DNA of 11,551 nucleotides from Planctomycetia bacterium (GCA_030618975.1 JAUXCH010000075.1:1-11551); one strand, 5' to 3'; positions 1 through 6,688 are shown, counted from the stretch's first letter. Program-made: numbers and translations. Notes: generated by a model not told the origin, from the sequence alone.

Positions 1-2
1 CC

Positions 3-362
3 CAGACCTACGAGGCGGACAACGACCCCCAGGCGGCGCTCAGGAGCGCGGCCGAGTACCTCGCCTACGCCATCGTGGCTCTGGTGCTCATCACCGGAGT
101 CATGCACTGGATCTGCTCGTTCTTCAGCCGGCGCATCTTCCTGGACATCCTCGGCTACCTGATGGTGCGCTACGACTATCGGGTCGAGGAGGACCCGGAC
201 CTCCTGGTGCAGATCGGCGACATGCTCGGCGTCGAGCGCACGGACGACGACACCGTCGAGTCCTATACCCGCCAGATCGAGGAGCGGCTCCACCTCCACG
301 AGACGGAGGCCCGTCTGAAGGCGCGCGGGAAGAAGGCCGCCCGACGGTTCGATCGCGACTGA
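3..362 (+). CDS. C-terminal part of an unidentified membrane-anchored protein (5' end outside window)
   Basis: The frame is open from base 3 to a TGA at 360-362, so about 119 residues of a longer protein are visible. A GTG at 75 could serve as a start, but the frame upstream of it already looks coding (QTYEADNDPQAALRSAAEYL) and no clear ribosome binding site precedes it, so I treat the gene as cut by the window edge. One hydrophobic stretch, roughly AIVALVLITGVMHWICSFF (codons at about 69-127), looks like a membrane-spanning segment. It is followed by a charged tail containing ILGYLMVRYDYRVEEDPDLLVQIGDMLGVE and a basic C-terminus rich in Arg and Lys. I do not recognise the family. The tail is probably cytoplasmic by the positive-inside tendency, which is inference. 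The next gene starts 93 bases downstream on the same strand. Confidence 0.6.
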   Translation, partial: QTYEADNDPQAALRSAAEYLAYAIVALVLITGVMHWICSFFSRRIFLDILGYLMVRYDYRVEEDPDLLVQIGDMLGVERTDDDTVESYTRQIEERLHLHETEARLKARGKKAARRFDRD

Positions 363-409
363 CCCCCACGCCCTCGACGAGGCAGAGCGGGCCGACTGAC
401 GCACGCTCC

Positions 410-450
410 CTCTCCAGCGTAGGATCGGGGCTGCTCGCACCCCTGGAGAG
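410..450 (+). promoter_or_regulatory. Inverted repeat that pairs with the ribosome binding site of the selenoprotein gene
   Basis: CTCTCCAG (410-417) and CTGGAGAG (443-450) are perfect 8-base inverted repeats separated by 25 bases. The right arm contains the GGAG Shine-Dalgarno (445-448) that serves the ATG at 456 with 7-base spacing. Three further pairs, GGG 428-430 with CCC 440-442, could form within the loop. If it folds in the mRNA, the hairpin would hide the ribosome binding site. A role in translational control is inference; an 8-bp repeat can arise by chance in GC-rich DNA. Confidence 0.35.
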
Positions 451-455
451 CCACC

Positions 456-1382
456 ATGCGACGTCCCCTGACCGCTGTGCTCGTCCTCACGCTCGCCGCC
501 CTGGCGGGCGCGTACTGGCTCGCCGCGCTTCCGAGCTGCGCGCGCGCCGGCGACGGAGAGCAGCCCCACCTCAACTACCGTAGGACGTACGCGGAGGCGC
601 TCCTCGAGGGACGGATCCGCAACGTCCCCGTGCTGGTGACTTGCCACAAGGACGACTGAGGCCGCTGCACGCGGATGTACCGGTCGGTACTCACGAATCG
701 CAGCTTCGTCCGCTGGGCCAACGAGAACGTCGTCGTCCTTGTCTCACACAACGAGCTGGGCCACGACGCCGAGATCGTCGAGAACGCCACGGGAAGCGAG
801 ACCGAGCGCTGCCCCCTCTACCCGGGGATGACCTGCCGCGACCACCTCAACGCCGCGGTGGACGTCGACAACGCCCGCGACGAGGACCTCGTCAAGATCC
901 CCTTCGTCGAGCTCTGCCCGAACACGTGGCTCGTCCGTCCCGACCGCGAGGTGGTTCGCGTCGAGGAAAAGGACCAGTTCGAACCGGCGGCGGTGAAGAA
1001 GCAGGTGACGAAGCTGCAGGAAGATCTCGGCAAGACCCTGTCGCCCACGCGCTACCTCGAGATCCGGAACCTCCTCGCGCGGGGTGATGCGGCCCTGGAC
1101 GACGAGGCCTGGCGCCGTGCCCTGGAGGACTGGGCTGCCGTGGCGAAACTCGAGCCGGAGCCGCACGCGTCGCTCCGAGCCCTGCTCGAGGCGCGCCTCA
1201 CCCTCCTGGACGAGGCGGTCGAGTTCCAGATCGAGGATCTCACGGAAGACGACGAGCCCGGCGCCGACACCCTGAAGGCGGCCCGCACGCTCTTCGCGGC
1301 CCTGGCCGTGCCCGTCCTGGGCCGCACCGTCCCGAGCCGGGAACGCCTCGGGCTGTTCCTCGACGCCCACGGCGACGGCTAG
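456..1382 (+). CDS. Exported thioredoxin-like selenoprotein, Sec68 encoded by in-frame TGA (UxxC motif)
   Basis: This is probably a redox protein acting outside the cytoplasm. ATG 456 has a GGAG site 7 bases upstream. Residues 1-31 form a signal peptide: MRRP, a hydrophobic core, then an A-R-A cleavage-type site before G32. The frame then reads NVPVLVTCHKDD, meets TGA at 657-659, and continues unshifted as GRCTRMYRSVLTNRSFV to TAG at 1380-1382. Thioredoxin-fold proteins have DxCxxCxxM at this place, so TGA replaces the first active-site Cys, giving U68-G-R-C71. A cis-Pro-like segment, C154-P155-N-T, follows. C119 and C127 lie in an insertion. About residues 180-250 are helical and TPR-like (ARGDAALDDEAWRRALEDW). 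The total of 308 residues is long for thioredoxin, which has about 105. No family name is certain. A true nonsense mutation is the alternative, but the matched fold on both sides and the hairpin after the TGA argue against it. Confidence 0.85.
657..659 (+). other. In-frame TGA read as selenocysteine (Sec68)
   Basis: The codons around it are GAC GAC TGA GGC CGC TGC, giving D-D-U-G-R-C. The frame is identical before (456-656) and after (660-1382), so no frameshift is needed. The downstream half has no convincing start of its own: the ATG at 675 has no Shine-Dalgarno and would begin after the active site. UGA decoding requires SelB, Sec-tRNA and SelA/SelD, none of which lies in this window. Confidence 0.82.
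674..692 (+). promoter_or_regulatory. Bacterial SECIS-like hairpin downstream of the Sec codon
   Basis: GTACC (677-681) pairs perfectly with GGTAC (686-690) around a GGTC tetraloop (682-685). T676 can bulge while G674-A675 pair with T691-C692 below it. From memory of the E. coli fdhF element, the SelB-binding features are a GGUC loop with critical G and U and a bulged U just under the upper stem. Here all are present with a 5-bp upper stem. The loop begins 22 bases after the TGA, inside the usual bacterial window of about 16-37. A small competing hairpin (CCGC 662-665 with GCGG 671-674) could contest G674. Confidence 0.75.
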
Positions 1383-1449
1383 ACCGCCCGGCGGGACGTA
1401 CACTTCCCCACCCCCCGACCTTCCTCCCGTTGGGAGCCACGACCGGCGC

Positions 1450-2943
1450 ATGTGCGGCTTCATCGGCATTCACGCAGGACCTCGCGCCGCCTTCGAGGTG
1501 GCCGACGCCCTGCTCGTCCTCCAGCACCGCGGCCAGGACGCGGCGGGCATCGCCTCGTTCGACGGCGAGTCGTTCCACTCCCTCCGCGCCACCGGGCTCG
1601 TGAGCGAGATCTTCGACGCCTCGGATCCCGCCAACCTGCCTTCCCTCACCGGCTCGTTCGCGATCGGCCACACCCGCTACCCCACGGTCGGCGGGGGCAC
1701 CTCGGCGGACGCCCAGCCCCTCTACACGAACTCGCCCTACGGCATCGCGATGGCGCACAACGGGAACGTCACGAACTACCCGGCGCTCAAGAGGGAGCTG
1801 GCGCACCGCGACCTCCGGCGCCTCGAGACCGCCTGCGACGTCGAGGCGATCCTCAACGTCTTCGCCTCGGCCCTCGGCCGGAACCGCAGCCGATCGTGGC
1901 CGGAGGCGGCCTTCCGCGCGATGCGCGAGGTGTACCGCCGCGTCCGCGGCTCCTACTCCGGCGTCGCCCTGGTCGGCGGCCGGGGCCTGGTCGCCTTCCG
2001 GGACCCGTTCGGCATCAAGCCCGCGATCCTCGGCCGCCGACGCGCGCCGAAGGGCCGGAAGAGCGAGTGGTGCGTGGCCAGCGAGAGCGCGGCGCTCAGC
2101 GTCCTGGGCTTCGAGATCGTCGGCGACCTGGAGCCGGGCGAGGTCGTCGTCATCGACCCCGCGGGCCGGATGCAGCGCAAGATCGTCGGGAACGGCGGAC
2201 GGAACCAGCACCACCCGTGCGTCTTCGAGTTCATCTACTTCGCGCGTCCCGACAGCGTGATGGACGACATTTCCGTCTACAAGGCGCGCCTCCGCCTCGG
2301 CGAGGAGCTCGCCGACCTCGTGCGCGCCCGGGGACTGAAGCCCGACGTCGTCGTCCCGGTGCCCGACTCCGCACGACCCGCCGCGCTCGAATGCGCGCGC
2401 GAACTCGACGTCCGCTACCGCGAGGGGCTGCTGAAGAACCGCTACATCGGGCGGACGTTCATCATGCCCGACCAGGCGAATCGCCAGAAGAGCGTCAAGG
2501 CCAAGCTCACGACGTTGCCCATGGAGCTCGAAGGCAAGCAGGTCCTGCTGGTCGACGACTCGGTGGTCCGCGGCACGACCACGCGCTTCGTCGTCGACAT
2601 GGTTCGGAACGCGGGGGCGACGGAGGTCTACGTCGCGATCAGCGCGCCGAAGATCAAGTACCCCTGCGTCTACGGCATCGACATGCAGACCCGCGACGAG
2701 TTCATCGCCCGGCGCGAGGGAAGCGACGCGAAGATCGCCGCGGCGATCCAGGCGGACGCCGTCGTCTACATGACGATCCCGCGCATGATCGACGCGGTGC
2801 GGGGTCCCACGAAGCGCGTCACCGCGTTCTGCAAGGCCTGCATGGACGGGAAGTACCCCACGGGGGACGTCACGCCCAAGGTGCTCAGGAACATCGAGTC
2901 GACCCGCGCCACCCACGTCCGCCATCAGCTCGAAGGGGCGTAG
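1450..2943 (+). CDS. purF: Amidophosphoribosyltransferase (glutamine PRPP amidotransferase)
   Basis: It catalyses the first committed step of purine synthesis: PRPP plus glutamine gives 5-phosphoribosylamine, glutamate and pyrophosphate, in the cytoplasm. The protein has 497 residues, a normal PurF length. The N-terminal Ntn glutaminase domain begins MCGFIGI, so Cys2 becomes the nucleophile once Met is removed; HTRYPT (74-79) and the oxyanion NGN (104-106) are present. The C-terminal phosphoribosyltransferase domain carries FEFIYFARPDS (259-269), NRYIGRTFIMP (330-340) and the PRPP loop VLLVDDSVVRGTTT (365-378). C257, C406, C461 and C464 match the four [4Fe-4S] ligands of the Bacillus-type enzyme, yet there is no propeptide. 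The ATG is fixed by the catalytic Cys; the nearest GGGAG (1432-1436) is 13 bases away, so ribosome binding looks weak. It lies 67 bases after the selenoprotein gene, and co-transcription is possible but unproven. Confidence 0.96.
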   Translation: MCGFIGIHAGPRAAFEVADALLVLQHRGQDAAGIASFDGESFHSLRATGLVSEIFDASDPANLPSLTGSFAIGHTRYPTVGGGTSADAQPLYTNSPYGIAMAHNGNVTNYPALKRELAHRDLRRLETACDVEAILNVFASALGRNRSRSWPEAAFRAMREVYRRVRGSYSGVALVGGRGLVAFRDPFGIKPAILGRRRAPKGRKSEWCVASESAALSVLGFEIVGDLEPGEVVVIDPAGRMQRKIVGNGGRNQHHPCVFEFIYFARPDSVMDDISVYKARLRLGEELADLVRARGLKPDVVVPVPDSARPAALECARELDVRYREGLLKNRYIGRTFIMPDQANRQKSVKAKLTTLPMELEGKQVLLVDDSVVRGTTTRFVVDMVRNAGATEVYVAISAPKIKYPCVYGIDMQTRDEFIARREGSDAKIAAAIQADAVVYMTIPRMIDAVRGPTKRVTAFCKACMDGKYPTGDVTPKVLRNIESTRATHVRHQLEGA

Positions 2944-2987
2944 CCCCCGCCTCCCTCCCCAAGTCGCAGGTAGGGACACGGTGAGAT

Positions 2988-3008
2988 CGGGCGGGTCCGA
3001 GACGCCCG
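2988..3008 (+). terminator. Possible weak terminator after purF
   Basis: CGGGCG (2988-2993) and CGCCCG (3003-3008) form a 6-bp stem with a 9-base loop, 44 bases after the purF stop. Only TT follows rather than a T-run, so it is at best a weak intrinsic terminator; it could be chance. Confidence 0.25.
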
Positions 3009-3096
3009 TTGGATACGAATCGTCTCCCCATATCCCGTCCGACCGCGTACGTTGCACGGTGGTTCCCAAGGCATCGGCCACGAGTCGATCGAGATC

Positions 3097-3102
3097 AGGA
3101 GG
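3097..3102 (+). promoter_or_regulatory. Ribosome binding site deciding the CNNM-family start
   Basis: AGGAGG is a perfect Shine-Dalgarno 3 bases before ATG 3106. It favours that start over the in-frame ATG at 3052, which would add MHGGSQGIGHESIEIRRR, a stretch with no family character. The short spacing leaves some doubt. Confidence 0.6.
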
Positions 3103-3105
3103 CGC

Positions 3106-4335
3106 ATGAGTCCCAAAGCGTGGCGTCTGGCCATCCCCCTGGCGATCCTTGCGGCCCTCGTGCTCCTCCTCGTCGTCACGGCATCGCCGGTGCCAGGCGA
3201 CGGTACGACCGGACGGGCGGAGAACCTCGGCCGCATGCTGCTCTACGCCGGGGCCGCGCTCGTCTTCTCCTTCCTGTGCTCCGTGGCCGAGGCCGTGCTG
3301 CTGAGCGTCTCTCCCGCGTACCTCGCATCCCGCGCGCAGGGGGGATCACGAGCGGCGCGGCTCCTCGAGAAGGTCAAGACGGACATCGACCGCTCCCTCG
3401 CCGGCATCCTGACCCTCAACACCATCGCGCACACCGTGGGCGCAGGGGGCGCGGGGGCGGAGGCGGCAATCTACTTCGGCGACCAGTACGTCGGCGTTGC
3501 CATGGTGGTGCTCACGCTCCTCATCCTGTTCGTGTCGGAGATCGTGCCGAAGACCCTCGGGGCGGTGTACTGGCGGCAGTTGGCCGAGCCGACGGCGTGG
3601 TTCATCCAGATCCTGGTCTGGGGGCTCTACCCACTGATCTGGCTCTCCGAGAAACTCACGCGGCTCATCACCGGAGGCAGGGAGATCCACGCCCCCAGCC
3701 GTGAGGAGATCGCGGCGATGGCCGAGATCAGTGAGGATCACGGTCAGCTCGACGCCCGCGAGAGCCGTATCCTCCGCAACCTCTTCCGCTTCTCCGAGCT
3801 GCGTGTGGAGGACATCATGACGCCTCAGACGGTCGTCTTGGCGCTCCCCCAGCACCTCGCCGTGTCGGAGGTCATGAAACTCCACCCCGACCTGCCCTTC
3901 TCCAGGATCCCGATCTACGGGGACAACCGCGACGACGTGACGGGCTTCGTGCTCAAGACGGAGATCCTGCTGGCGGAGCTCCAGGGGCACGGTGAGGATC
4001 CGCTCGAGGACCTCGCACGCGATGTTCGGGCCGTGAGCGAGAACGCTTCGCTCGAGCACGCAATGGACGAGCTTCTCGAAAACCGCGTGCACCTGCTCGT
4101 CGTGTTCGACGAGTACGGGGGGCTCGCCGGCGTGGTTACGCTCGAGGATGTCGTGGAGACCCTGATCGGGATCGAGATCGTGGACGAGGCAGACAAGATC
4201 GACGACATGCGGCAGCTCGCACGCCGCAAGTGGAAAGAGCGCATCGCGTTGCTGGGCATCGACGTGGCGGCGCTCGAAGGTGCCGCGCCGCCTCCCCCAG
4301 GGGAGGGCGACACGGCGATCGACCGACGTGAGTAA
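3106..4335 (+). CDS. CNNM/CorB-type membrane protein with DUF21 and two CBS domains (putative Mg2+/divalent cation transporter)
   Basis: Members of this family (CorB/CorC, YtfL, human CNNM) are linked to Mg2+ or Co2+ export across the inner membrane, with CBS domains sensing Mg-ATP. The protein has 409 residues. Residues about 7-25 are a hydrophobic signal-anchor-like helix. The DUF21 core spans about 43-190, with membrane stretches near 45-66, 98-115, 128-147 and 163-180, and contains the family motif SEIVPK (144-149). EDIMTP (235-240) opens the first CBS domain (about 235-290); LLVVFDEYGGLAGVVTLEDVVETLIG (330-355) lies in the second. After the CBS pair there are only about 50 residues with a PPPPGEGD segment, so the usual CorC_HlyC C-terminal domain is missing or vestigial. 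Family assignment is firm; the ion transported is not shown by the sequence. Confidence 0.9.
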   Translation: MSPKAWRLAIPLAILAALVLLLVVTASPVPGDGTTGRAENLGRMLLYAGAALVFSFLCSVAEAVLLSVSPAYLASRAQGGSRAARLLEKVKTDIDRSLAGILTLNTIAHTVGAGGAGAEAAIYFGDQYVGVAMVVLTLLILFVSEIVPKTLGAVYWRQLAEPTAWFIQILVWGLYPLIWLSEKLTRLITGGREIHAPSREEIAAMAEISEDHGQLDARESRILRNLFRFSELRVEDIMTPQTVVLALPQHLAVSEVMKLHPDLPFSRIPIYGDNRDDVTGFVLKTEILLAELQGHGEDPLEDLARDVRAVSENASLEHAMDELLENRVHLLVVFDEYGGLAGVVTLEDVVETLIGIEIVDEADKIDDMRQLARRKWKERIALLGIDVAALEGAAPPPPGEGDTAIDRRE

Positions 4336-4415
4336 GCGGGCTCCGTGAGCAGCCTTCCACCTCCCGACTCCACGCTGCCACGGGCCTCGACGTTACCGTG
4401 CCCCGATGACGCACC

Positions 4416-4443
4416 GGTCGAGTTCACGGTCAAGCCGTCGACC
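4416..4443. terminator. Possible two-way terminator between convergent genes
   Basis: GGTCG (4416-4420) pairs with CGACC (4439-4443), and ACGG (4426-4429) with CCGT (4435-4438), leaving a 5-base bulge and a TCAAG loop. It sits in the 189-base gap between the + strand CNNM stop and the - strand phosphatase stop, where a terminator is expected. No T-run flanks it on either side. Nothing else recognisable lies in 4336-4524. Confidence 0.3.
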
Positions 4444-4524
4444 CCGAGAACCTCGAGGTGTGGCGCACGAAGCAACGCAGCGACACCCGACGGTGCTTGC
4501 GGTGTGCAGGGAAGCTCTCGGATC

Positions 4525-5598
4525 TCACCCTCGATCGCCCCGTTCCGCCCAAGCCAGTGCCGACCGAAGATGCGGAGCGCAGCGCGCGGCCGTCGCCTCG
4601 TTCGCGAAGGCCACGAAGGAGACGGGCGTCTCGGCATCGATCGGAAAGTCGAGGTCTTCCCCATCCACGCCGCGCAGCACCGCCCCAGCTTCCGTCGCGC
4701 ACAGGATCGCCCCGGCGATGTCGTAGGGCTTTGCCGTCTGCGAAGCGCGGCCCAGGCGCTCGGCGATCTCCTTGCGCAGGTCCACCACGAGGCGATGGCT
4801 GCCCATGGCGAGCAGTGCGAGCAGACCGCCGCTCGAAATGTACTGATCGTCGTAGAACGTGCGCGGGTCGGCGCCTTCCTCTTCCACGAGGCGCTCGAAG
4901 AAGCGCGCGGCGACGGTCGCGATGGCGGGGCGTAACTCCGGGCCGAAGGAGAAGAAGCAGAAGTAGCCGTGATCGGGGCGGCCGTCCTCGTCCACGCGCA
5001 GATCGTCCTCGGAGAGTTGCGCTCCACCTTCCACCGAGAGCACGCTGAGCCGGCAGCCTCCGCCGCGCACGGCCCACAGCTGTCGCAACTGCGCCGCGCG
5101 GCTGTCGGGGATCTCGCGCAGGAGGCCGAGCCGTTGATCACCGAGCCGCGGCTGCCCGGCGCCGGCCGGAGCGCAGGAGATCACCGTCCATGCAGGACGC
5201 AGGTCCACCATCAGGCCACGCGTGCCGTCAATGGGATCGACGCAGATGCGCACGCCTCCGTGATCGAAACCCGCGAGCTCGCGCACGCCACCACCTGCGG
5301 CGGGCCCCCTGTGACGCCAGCCCGCGTCTTCGGTCAGCAGGGAAAGGGGCGCCTCCCGCGCCTCCTCGGCGAGCCAGGCGCTCAGCACCTCCTCGCTCCC
5401 CACGTCGATGCCGTACGTCAGATCGCCGGCCCCCCGAGCCACGGGCCGATCGATGCGGTCGGTCCGCCCTGCCTGCAGAGCGCGCGTGAGACTCCCCCGG
5501 GCGGCGACGCCGATGCGGAGGGCCAGCTCCTCGAGGCGCGGCCGCCAGTGGCGGGCGAAGTCCTCGTCGGGGGTGCTACGGGTCGCGGTGGAGCACAT
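4525..5598 (-). CDS. Inositol monophosphatase/CysQ-family (FIG superfamily) phosphatase
   Basis: These Mg2+- and Li+-sensitive phosphatases hydrolyse small phosphomonoesters: inositol phosphates, fructose-1,6-bisphosphate or 3'-phosphoadenosine nucleotides. In this 357-residue protein the metal site is visible: E90-D91 in LSLLTEDAG, then D121-P-I-D124-G-T126 in VDPIDGTRG, and the late motif PYDIAGA (D293), matching the WD.AAG signature. Compared with the roughly 260 residues of the classic enzyme there is an N-terminal extension of about 30 residues and an insertion at about 150-210. Substrate cannot be told from the sequence. The start at 5598 has only a distant AGGA upstream, so a later start is possible, although the helix from about residue 12 looks native. 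It is the last gene of the - strand block, 159 bases after the 194-residue gene. Confidence 0.85.
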   Translation of the reverse strand: MCSTATRSTPDEDFARHWRPRLEELALRIGVAARGSLTRALQAGRTDRIDRPVARGAGDLTYGIDVGSEEVLSAWLAEEAREAPLSLLTEDAGWRHRGPAAGGGVRELAGFDHGGVRICVDPIDGTRGLMVDLRPAWTVISCAPAGAGQPRLGDQRLGLLREIPDSRAAQLRQLWAVRGGGCRLSVLSVEGGAQLSEDDLRVDEDGRPDHGYFCFFSFGPELRPAIATVAARFFERLVEEEGADPRTFYDDQYISSGGLLALLAMGSHRLVVDLRKEIAERLGRASQTAKPYDIAGAILCATEAGAVLRGVDGEDLDFPIDAETPVSFVAFANEATAARCAPHLRSALAWAERGDRG

Positions 5599-5700
5599 GG
5601 AGAGCCGTTCCTGGGGTGGTGACTCGAACTCGCTGCCCAGCCTACGCGCGGCTTGCTCCTGCCAGCCGCTTGCCTGGAGTGCCGCCCGTCACTCGCCCGC

Positions 5701-5744
5701 GCGCCCCGCACCGGGCCCCTGCGACGCGTGGGACCCGGGGGCGC
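5701..5744 (-). terminator. Long GC-rich hairpin after the 194-residue gene
   Basis: Inner arms 5711-5719 and 5730-5738 pair over 9 positions with one C/A mismatch around a 10-base loop. Outer arms 5701-5706 and 5739-5744 add 6 pairs, with a 4-base bulge at 5707-5710. It begins 14 bases past the stop of the upstream - strand gene. There is no U-run on the - strand side, so it may be a Rho-assisted terminator, an mRNA-protecting hairpin or an attenuator between two genes. Confidence 0.4.
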
Positions 5745-5757
5745 GATCGAGGTGGCC

Positions 5758-6342
5758 TCACCGACACACCTCGGCGTCCAGCCAGTTGGACGCGCGCGCG
5801 GCGATCGCGTCCTGCATCGCGAGGACGTAGTCGGGGCGGACCTCGTCCCGCCAGCGCGGCCAGCCACCGCGCCAGACGTAGGCGACCAGGTCCTGGAAGA
5901 CCGCGCGTGTGAAGCGGACGTCGCCGATCGCGACTTCGCCCGCGACCGGATCCGCCCGAAACAGGATCGCGGCCGACTCGGCGTACGGCTCGATGAGACC
6001 CAGGAGGACGTCCCGTGTCTCGTGGCCCTCGGGCTGCTGCTTGAAGTCCTCGGGTCGAGCGGGAAACGGATAGCGGCGGTACGTGTCGCCGAGGAAGCCC
6101 GTGAACCGCACCCCGTGAATCGCGCCCATCAGGTCGCCGACGTCCTCAGGGCGGGCGATGACGTGGCCCGCCAGCACGGACTCGACCGCCTCGCCCGCAA
6201 ACGCCCCGGCGAGGTCCCCGACGCGAGCGCAGAACGCGTCGGCGAAGAAGAAGTGCTGCTCCAGGAGCAGCATGTCCGAGTCGACGTTGAAGAACCCGAA
6301 AGCGACCTCGCCGCGGTTGACGGACGGGAACGCGAGGGGCAT
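5758..6342 (-). CDS. Conserved-looking hypothetical protein, 194 residues
   Basis: I do not recognise this family. The start is well supported: AGGAG (6348-6352) lies 5 bases before the ATG at 6342. The product is soluble, with no signal peptide and no long hydrophobic span. The N-terminus is notable: MPLAFPSVNRGEVAFGFFNVDSDMLLL followed by EQHFFFADAFCARVGDL. The middle has GVRFTGFLGDTYRRYPFPARPEDF, and the C-terminus has VFQDLVAYVWRGGWPRWRDEVRPDYV. There are only two Cys, one of them (CR) at the extreme C-terminus, so no iron-sulfur motif. It follows the giant activase gene on the same strand after a 549-base repeat-rich gap, so shared function is possible but weakly supported. Third-position GC content is high throughout, as in its neighbours, and supports real coding. 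Confidence 0.75.
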   Translation of the reverse strand: MPLAFPSVNRGEVAFGFFNVDSDMLLLEQHFFFADAFCARVGDLAGAFAGEAVESVLAGHVIARPEDVGDLMGAIHGVRFTGFLGDTYRRYPFPARPEDFKQQPEGHETRDVLLGLIEPYAESAAILFRADPVAGEVAIGDVRFTRAVFQDLVAYVWRGGWPRWRDEVRPDYVLAMQDAIAARASNWLDAEVCR

Positions 6343-6369
6343 GGGATCTCCTGCGACCGGCGCGCGCCG
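6337..6369. repeat. 33-bp direct repeat, copy A (carries RBS and start of the 194-residue gene)
   Basis: Identical over 33 bases to 6848-6880. On the - strand it holds the palindrome GGCGCGCGCC (6359-6368), the AGGAG site and the ATG that start the 194-residue gene. Confidence 0.9.
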
Positions 6370-6461
6370 CTCCCCCATTGAACCCCGGCGGCGCCGAGGC
6401 GGGCGTGCGCCATCGAGGTGAAGCGCCCGGCGCGGACCTCTTCTGTATCGCACGCAGCACG

Positions 6462-6494
6462 AAAAGTGACGACCGGTCGCCGCCTGCAAGAGGC
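6462..6494. repeat. Palindromic repeat unit 1 (ACCGGT core plus CCTGCAAGAGGCT)
   Basis: The unit contains CGACCGGTCG (a 10-base palindrome) followed by CCGCCTGCAAGAGGCT, with GAAAAGTGAC before it. GTATCGCACGC precedes it by a short spacer, as in unit 2. Unit 3 (6755-6787) repeats it with a few changes. Confidence 0.7.
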
Positions 6495-6509
6495 TGCGGG
6501 GGGAAACGG

Positions 6510-6539
6510 GCGTTGCCCCTTGCGGGGTGCCTGGCACCG
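6510..6539. repeat. REP-like repeat, copy 1, with GGTGCCTGGCACC palindrome
   Basis: Thirty bases match 6813-6842 with a single C/T change. The core GGTGCC-T-GGCACC (6526-6538) is a perfect 6-bp inverted repeat around one T. Short dispersed palindromes of this kind are typical of REP elements spread by RAYT transposases; no transposase is in the window. Confidence 0.75.
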
Positions 6540-6580
6540 AACAGGGTGCTCGTCCGTGAGATCCGGCGGGGGTCTGTTGT

Positions 6581-6633
6581 GTATCGCACGCGGAACGAAA
6601 AACGGCGACCGGTCGCCGCGCCTCAAAAGCCTG
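6581..6633. repeat. Palindromic repeat unit 2 with perfect 14-base palindrome
   Basis: GGCGACCGGTCGCC (6604-6617) is a perfect palindrome. Upstream, GTATCGCACGC and GGAACGAAAA match the lead-in of unit 1. Downstream, CGCCTCAAAAGCCTG is a diverged form of the CCTGCAAGAGGCT segment. The GGTGCCTGGCACC part is absent here, so the unit is incomplete. Confidence 0.65.
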
Positions 6634-6688
6634 AAAATAGCGGATGCAGTTGTCAGAGTGGCCAAGACCTACCCGTGGAATCGCTGGT

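Noticed and set aside
456..659. A separate 67-residue exported peptide gene ending at the TGA
   Set aside because: The coding frame continues unchanged past the TGA with the rest of the thioredoxin motif, and a SECIS-like hairpin follows.
675..1382. Independent gene starting at ATG 675
   Set aside because: No Shine-Dalgarno before it, and it would begin inside the thioredoxin fold after the active site.
1383..1400. Small CCGCC/GGCGG inverted repeat after the selenoprotein stop
   Set aside because: The loop is too small and there is no T-run; not supportable as a terminator.
1240..3081. 613-codon open frame on the - strand
   Set aside because: It is antisense to purF and overlaps neighbouring genes; composition is typical of a shadow frame.
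5612..5645. tRNA-like TTCGAGTC segment on the - strand
   Set aside because: The bases flanking the TTCGA loop do not pair as a T-stem, and no anticodon or acceptor stem can be built around it.
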